Shown here piece by piece: positions 47,235 through 58,304 of a DNA stretch of 64,000 nucleotides; position 1 is the first letter of the stretch; every line of letters begins with the position of its first letter. Origin of the DNA: Mauremys mutica (taxonomy: Eukaryota > Chordata > Testudines > Geoemydidae); NCBI RefSeq assembly GCF_020497125.1, contig NC_059075.1, positions 27,626,003 through 27,690,002 on the forward strand. The letters are read 5' to 3'. The notes under the pieces were generated by a model. It did not search any database and was not told the DNA's origin. It saw only the letters and a list, made by a program, of their open reading frames with translations. Made by a program: the position numbers and the translations under genes.

Positions 47235-48226
47235 GCCAATGATTTTACTTTATTTTTCATTTATTGTGTGATGTTATGGCTGTGACTATACGTCATATAT
47301 AATTGTATGCTAAATAGAGCTAAATTGTAGGATTATATAAGATTAGCAGTTAGAAGGGATAATTATGTATTAGGTATCTAAGTAAGTAGGGGGGAAGCGC
47401 AAGCCCTACAGGCTGAGGCCTGTATGATTTTAGCTTAACCATACTAGGCCATAGAGTTCAGAAATACTTGTAGGGTTGCCTATTCTGGTTGGACATATTC
47501 CAGGAGGTTTCATCACATGACATAATATTTAATTAAAGATTAATCTTTAAGTCCTGGAGACTCCAGGACAAACCTGGGAGAGTTAGCATCCCTAAATGCT
47601 TGACATGAGTAAGTGACCAAAGAATGACCCTATGCCACCAGTTTACAGAAAAAGATGTACCCATGGTGATGTGAAAAATGAACAATAAGAATAATTTTTT
47701 GCTTACAAGTTACCTGTTACAAGTTTCTAACACATGCCCTGACTGCAGGGTGCACTACACGCATAAATGCTAATGAGGTATAGTCAGAATCACATTATAA
47801 AAAAAGGGTGCCCTGATTAGGAAAATTGAGCTCTCTATGGGAAACTCCAGCAGGTACCATCCCTCTACTGATGATCAATCCATGAGAGACCCATCAGACC
47901 CTAACATTATCTAGAAGGATGTGTGTTTGACTATATTTGTAACTTGTGCATAGGTCTGTATAGAATTTCTAAATGCTTGGGTAATCATAATTTTAATTGT
48001 AATTTTAATAAAACTTGTAAAACAGACTAAACCTTGTACTTGTGAAATGTATGTGTGGGCAGTGTCCTTGATTTGTATATGTTCCCAGAGACTCTAAATC
48101 TGAAGCAAGTAGCAGAGGTGACTTTCACTCTGTTAAGCTTGAAACAGTAGCCAGTGTAGAGCTGAACCCACGGTGGTGTAATACCACATTACTAAATTCA
48201 CTTTAAATAAAATAAAAGGCTACATA
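47235..48226 (+). mobile_element. LTR-like insert in CR1
   Basis: About 990 bp interrupt the CR1 with a 5-base flank repeat ttgta (47230-47234 and 48227-48231). The insert has a TATA-like 'attataaaaaaag' at 47794-47806 and AATAAA at 48007-48012, which fits a plus-oriented solo LTR. A TG-type start (tgtgatgttatgg) lies at about 47268, leaving the first bases unexplained. Terminal words tgtagcc and ggctaca are inverted. Confidence 0.45.
47472..47593. repeat. Palindromic element inside the LTR-like insert
   Basis: The ends 'agggttgcctattctgg' and 'ctgggagagttagcatccc' are imperfect inverted repeats. 'tattccagga' / 'tcctggaga' and the centre 'ttaaagattaatctttaa' are self-complementary. It fits a miniature inverted-repeat element of about 120 bp. 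Confidence 0.55.
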
Positions 48227-48496
48227 TTGTATAACAAAGGCCTGTGGGACTTCCTTGAGTAAATTCCTGTTTCAACTAGAGTATCTCTCTTGAAAGACTT
48301 CAACCTTGATTTAACAATTGCTTGCAATAGAGAATGCACCAGAACCCATGGTAAATTGTTCCAGTGGTTAATTACCTTTGCTGTTAAAAATTTATACCTT
48401 ATTCCCAGTCTGAACTTGCCTAGCTTCAGTTGACAGCCCTTGCATCATATTCTACCTTTGTCTGCTAGCCTGAAGAGTCCATTATCAAATGTTTAT

Positions 48497-49090
48497 TAAG
48501 AACATAAGAACGGCCATACCGGGTCAGACCAAAGGTCCATCTAGCCCAGTATCCTGTCTACTGACAGTGGCCAATGCCAGGTGCCCCAGAGGGAGTGAAC
48601 CTAACAGGCAATGATCAAGTGATCTCTCTCCTGCCATCCATTTCCACCCTCTGACAAACAGAGGCTAGGGACACCATTCCTTACCCATCCTGGCTAATAG
48701 CTATCTATGGACTTAACCACCATGAATTTATTCAGTTCCCTTTTAAACGCTATTATAGTCCTAGCCTTCACAACCTTCTCAGGTAAGGAGTTCCACAAGT
48801 TGACTGTGCACTGCGTGAAGAACTTCCTTTTATTTGTTTTAAACCTGCTGCCTATTAATTTCATTTGGTGACCCCTAGTTCTTGTATTATGGGAATAAGT
48901 AAATAACTTTTCCTTATCCACTTTCTCCACATCACTCATAATTTTATACACCTCTATCATATCCCTCCTTAGTCTCCTCTTTTCCAAGCTGAAGAGTCCT
49001 AGCCTCTTTAATCTCTCCTCATATGGGACCCTCTCCAAACCCCTAATCATTTTAGTTGCCCTTTTCTGAACCTTTTATAGTGCCAGTATA
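48497..49090 (-). mobile_element. Younger CR1 copy nested in the old CR1
   Basis: The inverted CR1 starts at 'aagaacataagaacggccat' (3' end) and runs to 'gtgccagtata' near 49090, where the older CR1 resumes. It includes the same 3' terminal family as 31904-32300. Confidence 0.85.
48694..49050 (-). pseudogene. CR1 ORF2 C-terminal fragment
   Basis: A 118-codon open frame contains RGLERVPYEERLKRLGLFSL, EKRRLRRDMIEVYKI and NLWNSLPEKVVKA, which are the conserved C-terminal blocks of CR1 ORF2 downstream of the reverse-transcriptase catalytic core. The frame is intact over this length, so the copy is comparatively young. It has no start of its own and no catalytic motif and makes no functional enzyme. 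Confidence 0.85.
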
Positions 49091-49168
49091 TTCTCCATGT
49101 AGATACCTATGAACTGTAAGCAAGTCACCCCTTAACCACAGATTGAGTTCCTTCAGTCTCTCAGTAAG

Positions 49169-49718
49169 CAGTTCCACTCACCACCATAGCATCCCCTGGC
49201 ATCAGAGAGTGGCTTTGCAGGGATTCTTCTGCTCTAGCATCCCATTTTGTTGGCTGATCTGGTTCTGCTATTGTCCTTTTCTTGGAGACTTTTCTCTGCA
49301 GCTAGGTCACATTTAAAATTCAGTCCCCTTCCAGGATGACAAAAGTTCATTTTAACAACCAAACAAAACAAACAAACTGTGCTTCTGCCCTTTTTGGCCC
49401 ACTGCCTCTCTTCCCCAGGGACTCTGGCAGTTTCTCCCAGGTCCTCCCTGTTTCTTATAGGGCCTATCTCAAGATTTTCCACAGGAGCCTAAGCTGTTGC
49501 CTGTGGCTCCTATCACAGCTTCTCCCTGACTCTGTTCTCTTAAGCCTTTTTATTATGAAATCCAGGTGTGTGCCATATTAACACCTGACCCCATTAGTCC
49601 CACTTGCAGAGGCTGGGGTGCTGTTAATTATGGCACAGGTGGGACTGATTGAATAGGACTGGTTAGGCCCAGGCCTCCTGGTCCTTAAAGGGGAAGGCCA
49701 CCCTGTAATGCTTTCAAT
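49169..49718. mobile_element. Insert of about 550 bp in CR1, LTR-like
   Basis: The insert separates CR1 pieces, with gtaag on both sides (49164-49168 and 49719-49723). It contains 'ccaggcctcctggtcctta' and CT-rich parts suggestive of an LTR, but the ends are not TG...CA. Identity is uncertain. Frames at 49234-49581 have no domain. Confidence 0.35.
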
Positions 49719-50397
49719 GTAAGGCACATTTTCCAATCCCTTAATCATTATCAGGGCTCTTCTCTGAACCCTCTACAATTTATCAACAGCCTTGAATTGT
49801 GGACATCAGAACTGGAGCAAGTATTCCAACAGCGGTCGCACCAGTGCCAAATACAGTGGTAATGTAGCTCCCTACTCCTACTCAAGATTCCCCATTTATA
49901 CATCCAAGGATCACATTAGAGCTTTTGGCTACATCATTGCACTGGGAGCTCATGTTCAGCTGATTATCTACCATGATCCTCAAGTCTTTTGCAGAGCTAC
50001 TGCTTCCCAGGATGGAGTACCCCACCCTTTAAGTGTATCCTAATCTCCCTGCTTCGCAGCTACCTAAAGGATTTGTTTATCCCATCTGCAATTAGATGTT
50101 TACTACCTAAAACTTCCAAGAGTAATAGAGAGATCAGACTGCTCTGAGGAAATGAGTATTTTCCCCACTCATAAGAACATGGTACCAGAAGGGACCTCCT
50201 GGGTCATGGTGTTGAGTACCCTGTTATTGGAGGCAACCCTGTTATATAATCCCATTCATAAATGTATTAAGCTCCATCTGAAAACCAGTTAGGTTTTTGC
50301 TCCAACTACTCCTATTAAAAGACTGGCCCAGAACTTCAGTTCTCTGATGGTTAGAAACCTTCCAATTTCTAGCCTAAATTTATTCATGGCCAGTATA

Positions 50398-51520
50398 TTG
50401 TAACCGTGCTCCATGGCTCACAACCGAGAATTCCAAATTCAGGACAAACTGCTGAAAAATAGGGCAGATACACCTCAAAACTGGTGGTTTTTCTTCCATG
50501 AGATATACCAAACCAGCAACAAAAGTGTCTCACCACACTGGCTAACAAGAAGTCAGGAAAGCAGTTTCCTTAGATATTCCAGTCCATGTATTACCTCCCA
50601 AAACACTGGATTTAAAGATGAGTGGTTCTTTAAAACCAGTCTCAAACAAAAGTTCTTCTGATCCCAAAGGACCAGCAACACACCCAGGTCAATATATAAC
50701 TCAGATCTTACCCAAAAATCAGGCTGATGCCAATCCTTTAGTAGCTAAAATCTAAAGGTTTATTTCTAAAAAGAAAGAAAAGTGAGAGTTAAAATTGGTT
50801 AAAGGAATCAAATACATACAGTAATTGCAAAGTTCTTGGTTCAGGTTTGTAGCAGTGATGGAATAAACTGCTTAAGTCAAGTCTCTGGTTCCTTCCAAAT
50901 CATTGGAAGGACCTCAGTCTCTTGGTTAGAATGCTCCCATTAGTATAAGTCCAGAGGCTTGAGCAGGAAAGAGGCAAAATGGAGGTGTTTCCAGGGCCTT
51001 TTATAGCTTCTGCCATCTGGAGGGAAACCCATTGTTTCAAACAAAGCCCTCAGCATTGCTAGTGGAAGATCACAGGTGACAAGATGGGGTTTGGAGTCTC
51101 ATGGGTAAGTCGCACGCTCATGCATAACTTTACTTAGCCATGGTAGAAGTCATTATCTATACCTCAAACAGCACATCCACAGGAAAGTCCATTCAGGGTA
51201 GATGGGCATCTTCCATTTCGAGTTAAATGCTCTTTTTTTTTTTTGCACTCAATTTGAATAGTCCCTCTAAGATGTTCTGGCTAACTACCTTGTGGGCACT
51301 ACCCCAGGAGCAAACATTTGAAATCCAGGTATAGAGTCAATACGCATAGCTTCAAATACAAAAATGATACGTGCATACCAATAGCATAATCATATTCAGC
51401 AAATCATACCCTTTCCATAGACACCTTACTTGACAACCTTTCTACAAAATTTGTTGTAAATATATAACAGTGGTTGCAACAGTGATCTATATGGTCATAT
51501 TTTAATCAAATAACATCACA
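50398..51520 (-). mobile_element. Solo LTR in CR1 with 5-bp duplication
   Basis: The flanks gtata (50393-50397) and gtata (51521-51525) are identical. On the minus strand the insert begins TGTGATGTTATTTG. The other end is ...ttacaa, slightly off a canonical CA. The 'tttggagtctcatgggtaag' segment near 51090 is shared with the solo LTR at 58305-59506, so they appear related. No internal coding region remains, which points to LTR-LTR recombination. Confidence 0.65.
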
Positions 51521-51677
51521 GTATACCCATTCGTTCTTGTGCTAACATTGTCCTTTAATTTAAATTGTTCTTCTTCCTCCATGGTGTTTACCCTCCCACA
51601 CCCATGCACACACTCACACAGTCACTCCCCCGTGTATTTATTGAGAGCAATCACAGCCCATCTCAGCCTTCATTTTG

Positions 51678-51926
51678 CTAGGCTAAACAAGCCAAGCTCT
51701 TCTTGTCTCCTCTCGTCAGACAGTTTCTATTCATCCTCCTAGCCCTTCTCTGCACTTGTTCCAGTTTGAATTCATCTTTCTTGAACGCAGGTGACCAGCA
51801 CTGTACACAGTATTCCAAATGAGGTCTTACCAGTGCCTTATACAATATCATTAATACTTCCCTATCTCTACTGGGCATACCTGGCCTGATTCTTCCTAGG
51901 ATCTCATTTGCTTTTTTCATGGCCAC
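51678..51926 (-). pseudogene. CR1 ORF2 fragment
   Basis: An 82-codon frame has [18 protein letters not shown] and [20 protein letters not shown], typical of the region after the CR1 reverse-transcriptase core. It breaks downstream at RRARRMNR. It is a fragment of the CR1 copy at 50165-52010. Confidence 0.8.
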
Positions 51927-52010
51927 ATCATAGTGGTGGCTCAGTCATTCTGTGATCAACTAATTCACCAAGGTCTTTCTTCTCCTTGCTTGTTTCCAAC
52001 TATTAAACCC

Positions 52011-54375
52011 ACAGCTTATAGCAGGAATTCCCTGCTAACCAGGCAGGGAATTCTTCTCCACACATCTCATGGTTCATCTGTGCAAAGCCTTTTCCAATCA
52101 GAATTGTTTCATCTGGAAGTCCCAAAAGGCATGACACTGATATGTTGAGTTATACAACTAGTTTCCATTCTCTGTGGTCAGATGTCAACACCCTGCCAGC
52201 AAACTCATTTGTAACATTGCCCTTGTAAACCCAGGATAACGACTGGAATAGAAGCCATGCTTATAGCTGCTTCACTGGGTAGTAATAGTAATAGTAATAC
52301 TGCACAACCTCCTTTTCATGTAAAGGCTTCCAAAACCTAAAGCTTTAGACTGAAGCTCCAGGACTGGAATGGGAATAAATGTACAGACAAGGTATCACGA
52401 AACCTGCATCATTCCTAAAAGGTTTTCAGCCAACAGGAGACTATCTTTAAAAATCAGTCTACAGAAAAGAATACAAGGCTAGAATGAAACCCTAAGTGTG
52501 TATTTCTTTCCATTCTTTTCTAGGGGCTTCAACGGGAGGAGAAGAAACATCATCCTCGATTCTCTGACTGAAGGAGTTAAGAATATTAAAAGAACAGCAT
52601 AAGAAAAGGGGAAAAAATAAAAAAAATAAATAAAACTGTTGTCTTATTCCAGGGGCTTGCCTTAAATACATGACAGATGCTATCACAAATAATTAGGCTG
52701 ATATTTGCTCCAAGTTACAATTGCCTTTTTAAAATTTCTAGTCTTGGTGGAGACTGTTTAACAGGGTGACATATACCACAAATCTGCCTATGGGGCATGT
52801 TAGATTGTTTCTATTCAGGTGCCAATGCCACACTGAGAGAAGCCAAACTTTAAATAAGATTTGTATTGTGTTGGGGTGTACAAATTTCTCTCTCTAATTT
52901 AAAATATATCAATAAGGAAAAAAATCACAACATAATTTTAATTATCCACTTTTAGACAATATGCTCTCTTGAAAGGCAATGGGCCAAATTCTACAGTTGC
53001 TGGATTGGAGCTCTTCTACTGAAGTTAGTGTGAGTTAGATGGGAGTCCATCCTGAGTTGTAAAATGCTAATCCTGTAAAAAGCCTTTGATGTGGTAAACA
53101 TATACAGAGAAACCTGGCACTCCTTCCACTCATCCTCTTCATTCCACCCCAGACAGCCTGCTCAGGGCTCTCTTAGCCACAAAGCAATTGTCAGACTAGT
53201 CGTCTGAGGGTAGAGAATGCAGCTGCTGGGCATCTGTACAATAAAAATGAATGACAGAGGAACAGTTTGCATATATTTACCTAATGAAATCTAGTTTGTT
53301 TTAACTTATTGGAAGGCTGAACAGACGGAGGGTGGGATCAAGGACAGGACAGCCCTCTGAGAGCTCTTGAGCTCTAAGGAACCTCCAAACGCCTGGTCTA
53401 TATACCTGATGGATCACACTTTCTTAGCTAGGAACTGAAAAATCTCAGAGGTTCCATGCGGGCCAAATCCTGAACCATGCACACAGCCCCAATACATAAT
53501 GCTGCATTCATGGGAATCCCACAGGCAGACTCCTTCCTTAAAGCCACAGTGTGATACCATGACACCAGAACTGCATTAGTCTCACTGGCTGATGTGATTC
53601 CTCCCATGTATGGAAGATTAGCTGGTGGATCCACATAGTCACATATTCACCAGCCAGGCCTTCCCTCTGTTCAGAGCTTTACCACCAATGAAGGCCCATA
53701 GAGCACAGACCCACAGCACAGATGGGGTGGAGATCTGCTGTACGGGCTGCCCACACCAATTCCATTGCCTCCTTGGGCCACAGAGCGCAGGATGGGAATT
53801 AGAATATGATTAATGAACACAAGCACAACTGGCGGTCTAACCCATTGTGAAAATGCAGTCTGCAGTATCCATCTAACCCCCATTTCCACCTCCGTGCAGC
53901 ACATGATGGTCTAGTCTGTGCTAGTACATTGAACTACATCAAACATTCATGAACACCAGCTGCCACAAGATCTGCTAAAGATCATTTGCTGAGGTGCGTT
54001 CCTCTGTGTCTGTATTTACTGCTAGTACATTGTTAAAAGGTCAAGGTGTATTTAGGAGATTCCACTGGGAGAGAACAGTAATTTCAGAGCACAGAGAATC
54101 CCTGTAGGGACTGCGTGTGCAGAGAAGTGCGGGGAGAGGAGTCTAAAAATCTCTCATTACATACCGGTAACTTAAAGCTAATTCTGGACCTGTGAGTCAG
54201 TACCATGCAGGATGAAACTCCTGCATGGCTCCCATTTACAGGGACCCTGCATGTATGTCCACAAACAGAATGTTATCAGTATTATAGGTGGAGCTGCTGA
54301 AAGATAAGGTGGCCTGACCTGTCCCATAATAAGACCCTGTTTCCAGTTGCTTATCACTTTGCCACACTTCAACCA
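52011..54375. other. Unassigned DNA
   Basis: About 2.4 kb with an AT-rich patch at 52610-52632. Frames at 53428-53904 and 54178-54372 have no domain. Confidence 0.4.
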
Positions 54376-54617
54376 GAGAACTAGATAAGTTCATGGAGAA
54401 TAGGTCCATCGATGGCTATTAGCCAAGATGGGCAGGAATGGTGTCCCTAGTCTGTTTGCCAGAGGCTGGGTGTGGGCAGCAGGGGATGGATCACTTGGTG
54501 ATTACCTGTTCTGTTCATTCCCTCTGGGGCACCAGGCATTGGTCACTGTTGGCAGACAGGATACTGGGCTAGATGGACCTTTGGTCTGACCCAGTATGGC
54601 CATTCTTATGTTGTTAA
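54376..54617 (+). mobile_element. CR1 LINE, 3'-terminal fragment
   Basis: It includes 'tactgggctagatggacctt', 'tggtctgacccagtatggcc' and ends 'attcttatgttgtt'. It is the same subfamily end as 8030-8276, which supports one active source family. Confidence 0.85.
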
Positions 54618-54976
54618 CCACTTGTGTTGTTAACGCTTAAATTCCTCATGCTGCGTGTCTTCCTCAGGCTGAATTAGTCTGGAAAGTTTCAGCAAAAATG
54701 ATCAGCTGTTTCTGAGAATTGGATTAGGAAAAATATATTGTTTTGTTCATGTTAAAAATTCTTACAATTGATTTGCTGAGACGCTCTAGTGCCCCCTGCT
54801 TTGGGGCAGGAACTTGATATTTGGCAGGGGGTGCCGCTGTGTCAGTAATGTGCCTTTTGTTATTCCCATGAAGAGTACCCACACTTGGCCATGTTATTAG
54901 CCTTAGAAAAAAATCTCAGTTGGCGCATTCTAAGTAGAGACGTCTTAAAGCTAAATTCTCTGCAGATTCCATTTGT
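54618..54976. other. Unassigned DNA
   Basis: No recognisable feature. Confidence 0.4.
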
Positions 54977-55210
54977 ACTGATTTCAGAGTGGTAGCCATG
55001 TTAGTGTGCATCAGCAAAAACAATGAGGAGTCCCAGTGGCACCTTAGAGACTAACAAATTTATTTGGGCATAAGCTTTTGTGGGATATAACCCACTTCAT
55101 CAGATGCATGGAGTGGAAAATACAGTAGCAGGTATAAATACACAGCACATGAAAAGATGGAAGTTGCCTTACCAAGTGGGAGGTCAGACCTCCTCCTAAA
55201 ACAGAAATAA
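54977..55210 (-). mobile_element. Penelope-like element tail (antisense)
   Basis: The reverse complement ends with a tail like that of 33425-33565: 'ttagtctctaaggtgccac' and 'aacatggctaccactctga'. It includes a hammerhead-like core at 55065-55103. The copy keeps only the tail, plus 'acctgctactgtattttcca' upstream. Confidence 0.7.
55065..55103 (-). ncRNA. Hammerhead-ribozyme-like motif in PLE tail
   Basis: On the minus strand the order is CTGATGA (55103-55097, perfect core), stem II GTGGG (55095-55091) and CCCAC (55084-55080), AAAA where GAAA is expected, stem III GC/GC around loop TTAT, and then C at the U16.1 position. Two core changes (G12 to A, U16.1 to C) suggest this copy is inactive, but the layout is hammerhead. 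The stem I partner was not established. Confidence 0.5.
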
Positions 55211-56323
55211 GCCTGCCCCACCTCTGGCTGCCCCACTCTCATGGCTGTAGCAAAGGGGATTAGTAGGTGAGCAGGGGGAGCCTTTCCAGACTTGCGTGGC
55301 GCGTTGATGCAGTGGCCAGGGCAGGATTCCATACATCAAATATCCTGCCTTACTGGGAAGAGGACAGAACAGAAACCAGTGCCTCACTCCTTGCATATGC
55401 ATCAGAGAGGTTAGGAGCAAACTGTGACCATTAGAGATTGAGGCAAGAGAGGGCAGGAGTTTCCTCTAAAAATATCTATTTGTCAGGTGGAAGGTGCCCA
55501 ACAGTAATCCATTCGCCACAGCATGTTACAGCAGCCAGGGAAGCAAGGAGGACCATGGTCAAAGTAGCCATCTGGGCTCTGATCTCTCCCACTCTCTCTG
55601 AGGTCTATACCAGCAAAAGAGGGAAATTTGTGTTATGTATTTATATGCTGCAAGACCTTCAGGGCATCCCACAGACAAAGGAAATAGAGGAATTTGCAGC
55701 CTCTATGAAGCACAGAAAGCAATGGGAAGAGAGGGAGGCTTCCAAAACATTGGGCTACAAGATTACTTGTTTTTACATAGTCTGGCTGATTTAGTATATT
55801 TATGTGTGTATTTTTCTTGAGCTGGGTCAGCATTGAAGAAGCAGGCAAAAGAACTAGGGAAAAGTTAAGCATGTCTTCAAGATAAATGGGAAGGGGAAGC
55901 TTGCTCACCTTCAGAATTAGAGCAAATCCCTCTCCTCATCCATCAAGATCCCTTCTTCCCCACCTCCTTTGTCCTCTCACCTTCAAATCCCTCTTCAAAA
56001 TTCCTCCCCAGGAAATCCCTCTAATGTTTAGTAAGCACTCACTAATCAGGTTTGGCAAGAGACACAGCAGAGCATTTTTATTAAGTGCATAAGCACCTAG
56101 CTAAGATTGAGCCTGCTCACAGATCCGTAAACATCTAATTTGCACAGGGTATGTTTGGAGGCTTAGTACAGGTATTAGCATAATCATTCTCAAACTAGCA
56201 ATTTGATGCTTATTTTTACATCTCTTTCTTAGCTGCCTTAATTCCTCTCCAATGTTCCTTTTAGTTTTGCAACAGAAGTTATAACTGATCAATCGATTTT
56301 AAGGACAATTAAAATTTACTTCA
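55211..56323. other. Unassigned DNA
   Basis: The frame at 55438-55794 (118 codons) has no recognisable domain. Confidence 0.4.
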
Positions 56324-56615
56324 AATATGTCCACACTGGAGCTGGGAGGTGTAAATTCTGGCTCAAGAAGACACCCCCACACAAGCTCTGATCAAGCTAG
56401 CATGCTAATAATAGAGCATAGCCTCAGCAGCACAAGCAGTGGGAGAGGCTAGCCACCCCAAGTATGATGCTATCCAAGACCCAAGGTATGTACTCAGGAC
56501 AGCTACCTCTTCTCCCCACTTTCATCATCCGCCTAGCTTGATCACAGCTAGGGCAGGTGTGTCTCCTTGTGTTGGAATGTACACCTCCAGCTCCAAATGG
56601 AGACATACCTGTCAC
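56324..56615. mobile_element. TIR element family B, copy 3
   Basis: The left end 'aaatatgtccacactggag' pairs with the right end 'ctccaaatggagacatacct'. The inner arms 'gaagacacccccacacaagc' and 'gcaggtgtgtctccttgtg' are inverted. It is related to 39115-39436. Confidence 0.6.
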
Positions 56616-56993
56616 AGTTTCAAGGTAACTGCACTCGTGTTCCCCCTTCCTGGTTCTTCAGTGGCACACACACTTGAAGGTTTCTGGCTCCCAGTCATCA
56701 TTTATCTTGGGTGGAGATCCACATCGCACTCCCTCGGCTACACAGCTCCCTGCCTTACACTTTGATATCCCCAGTAAGCCAGACTAAAAAGGCCAGTGCC
56801 TGGGCTTTGCTTTTTCTCTAGTCACAGAGATAAAGGGGAGGCAACCATCTCTGAATCAGAGCAAGCCACTGATTAAAGAATCTGGGAAACAGATCTCAAG
56901 ACCCATTTGCTTTAGCTTTTCTCCCCAGCTCAGTTGATTATAGAATAAAAACAAAACCAAGTGAAGCTGCTGAGAACAGCCTATCCTAGAAGA
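56616..56993. other. Unassigned DNA
   Basis: No recognisable feature. Confidence 0.4.
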
Positions 56994-57001
56994 GTCTAAA
57001 G

Positions 57002-57314
57002 CAGGGGTATGCAACCGATGGCACACGTGCCAAAGGCAGCAGGCGAGCTGATTTTCAGTGGCACTCACACTGCCCGGGTCCTGGCCACCGGTCCAGGGGG
57101 CTCTGCATTTTAATTTAATTTTACATGAAGCTTCTTAAACATTTTAAAAACCTTATTTACTTTACATACAACAATAGTTTAGTTATATATTATAAACTTA
57201 TAGAAAGAGACCTTCTAAAAAACATTAAAAATGTATTACTGTCACGCAAAACCTTCAATTAGAGTGAATGAATGAAGACTCGGCACAACACTTCTGAAAG
57301 GTTGCTGACCCCTG
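57002..57314. mobile_element. hAT-type element with perfect 8-bp target duplication
   Basis: The left terminus is caggggtatgcaacc. The right, inverted, is caggggtcagcaacc, so 13 of 15 bases match. GTCTAAAG at 56994-57001 and 57315-57322 is an exact 8-bp duplication, diagnostic of hAT insertion. The element is 313 bp, non-coding, with a TA-rich core. Confidence 0.85.
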
Positions 57315-57322
57315 GTCTAAAG

Positions 57323-58164
57323 CTTCTATCACTATAAGCACCAATCACTGTTTGTTTAGCATTTCCTTGCTGCTCAAGCTAAACTTGGTGAAATAATGGT
57401 TTGCCTGTTATCATCAATTTATTTCCTTAAAAACTGTAAATAATTTACCTCCTTTCTAAAATGTTATTGATTCCTAATCATAGAAAATGTGTGAGCTACA
57501 GATTCCCCCCCTACACACACACACACGTTAGTATTTCTTTTCTACAGTCACCTAGAATAAGAACATTCACACCTATCACCGACAGTCTATGTGAGGCCTA
57601 ACTAGCTCAACAATTTGTTGTAGACCCTGTGATAAAGTTATATCCATAGAAAGATGTCACAAGACAGAACAATAGAGGTGAAGGAGAGAGAAGGCAGTGA
57701 TAATAATTCAACACAAGAATTCTTAAGCAAGTGAGATAAATATTTCAAACATCCTGAATGAAGGTGTCGGAATAAATGTAGTTACTGCTGCAGGTGAGTA
57801 ACCCAACAGCTAATTGCCTCCCAATAAAAAGTGGTGTGGTAACCAGACAAGAGCTAGATATTATTCTTGATAACACACACACACTGTTGTAGGACTCACA
57901 TGACAACATTATGGAAGAACCCTTTCAGCATGAAGGCAGGGTAATCAGGGTTATATCTTGTGTAAGATTTATAACTTTAGAGATTAGATATTAGATTTCA
58001 CACCATTATCCTATTACCAGAAAAGGGAAACATTGTGATCACAGCTTTTTAACTGATTGCTGCAACAGAACATCAAACACACACAAACCAATGAGCCATG
58101 GGGGCAAAGCATAGGTATGCTTCCTACAAGCATCTGACTAGATGCAAGCGTACCCAAATATTGA
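57323..58164. other. Unassigned DNA
   Basis: A (CA)n microsatellite lies at about 57514-57528 (cacacacacacac). No repeat family was recognised. Confidence 0.45.
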
Positions 58165-58304
58165 TATCCCTCGTGGTCTGAGCACAGGAATGGGAATCAG
58201 GAGCTTCCCAAGTCCTAATCTCAGCCCCTTCTAGGACCATGAGCAAATCACATAACCTCTCTGTGCCTTACTCCTCTAGCTGTAAGACAGAATAATAATA
58301 CTTC
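58165..58304 (+). repeat. MIR-like SINE fragment
   Basis: 'cataacctctctgtgcctta' and 'gtaagacagaataataatac' match the sense MIR core. The copy is interrupted by the LTR at 58305, using ACTTC as the target site. Confidence 0.6.

Larger units (their letters stand above)
47189..50040 (-). mobile_element. Old CR1 LINE copy broken by three insertions
   Basis: Pieces of one antisense CR1 are at 47189-47234 ('ccagaagggaccactaatca'), 48227-48496 ('acttcaaccttgatttaaca'), 49091-49168 ('ccatgtagatacctatgaac') and 49719-50040 ('attgtggacatcagaactgg', 'ctgggagctcatgttcagct'). The pieces are in consistent order. The gaps are filled by inserts at 47235-48226, 48497-49090 and 49169-49718. No piece keeps a usable frame. 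Confidence 0.75.
50165..52010 (-). mobile_element. CR1 LINE copy split by a solo LTR
   Basis: The 3' portion at 50165-50397 ('accagaagggacctcctggg', 'ctctgatggttagaaacctt') continues at 51521-52010 ('tgctaggctaaacaagccaa', 'tcttgaacgcaggtgaccag'). The join at 'ccagtata' / 'gtatacccattcg' restores one CR1 antisense line. An LTR of about 1.1 kb lies between. Confidence 0.8.

Noticed and set aside
57514..57528. CRISPR-like or regulatory repeat
   Set aside because: It is a plain (CA)n microsatellite.
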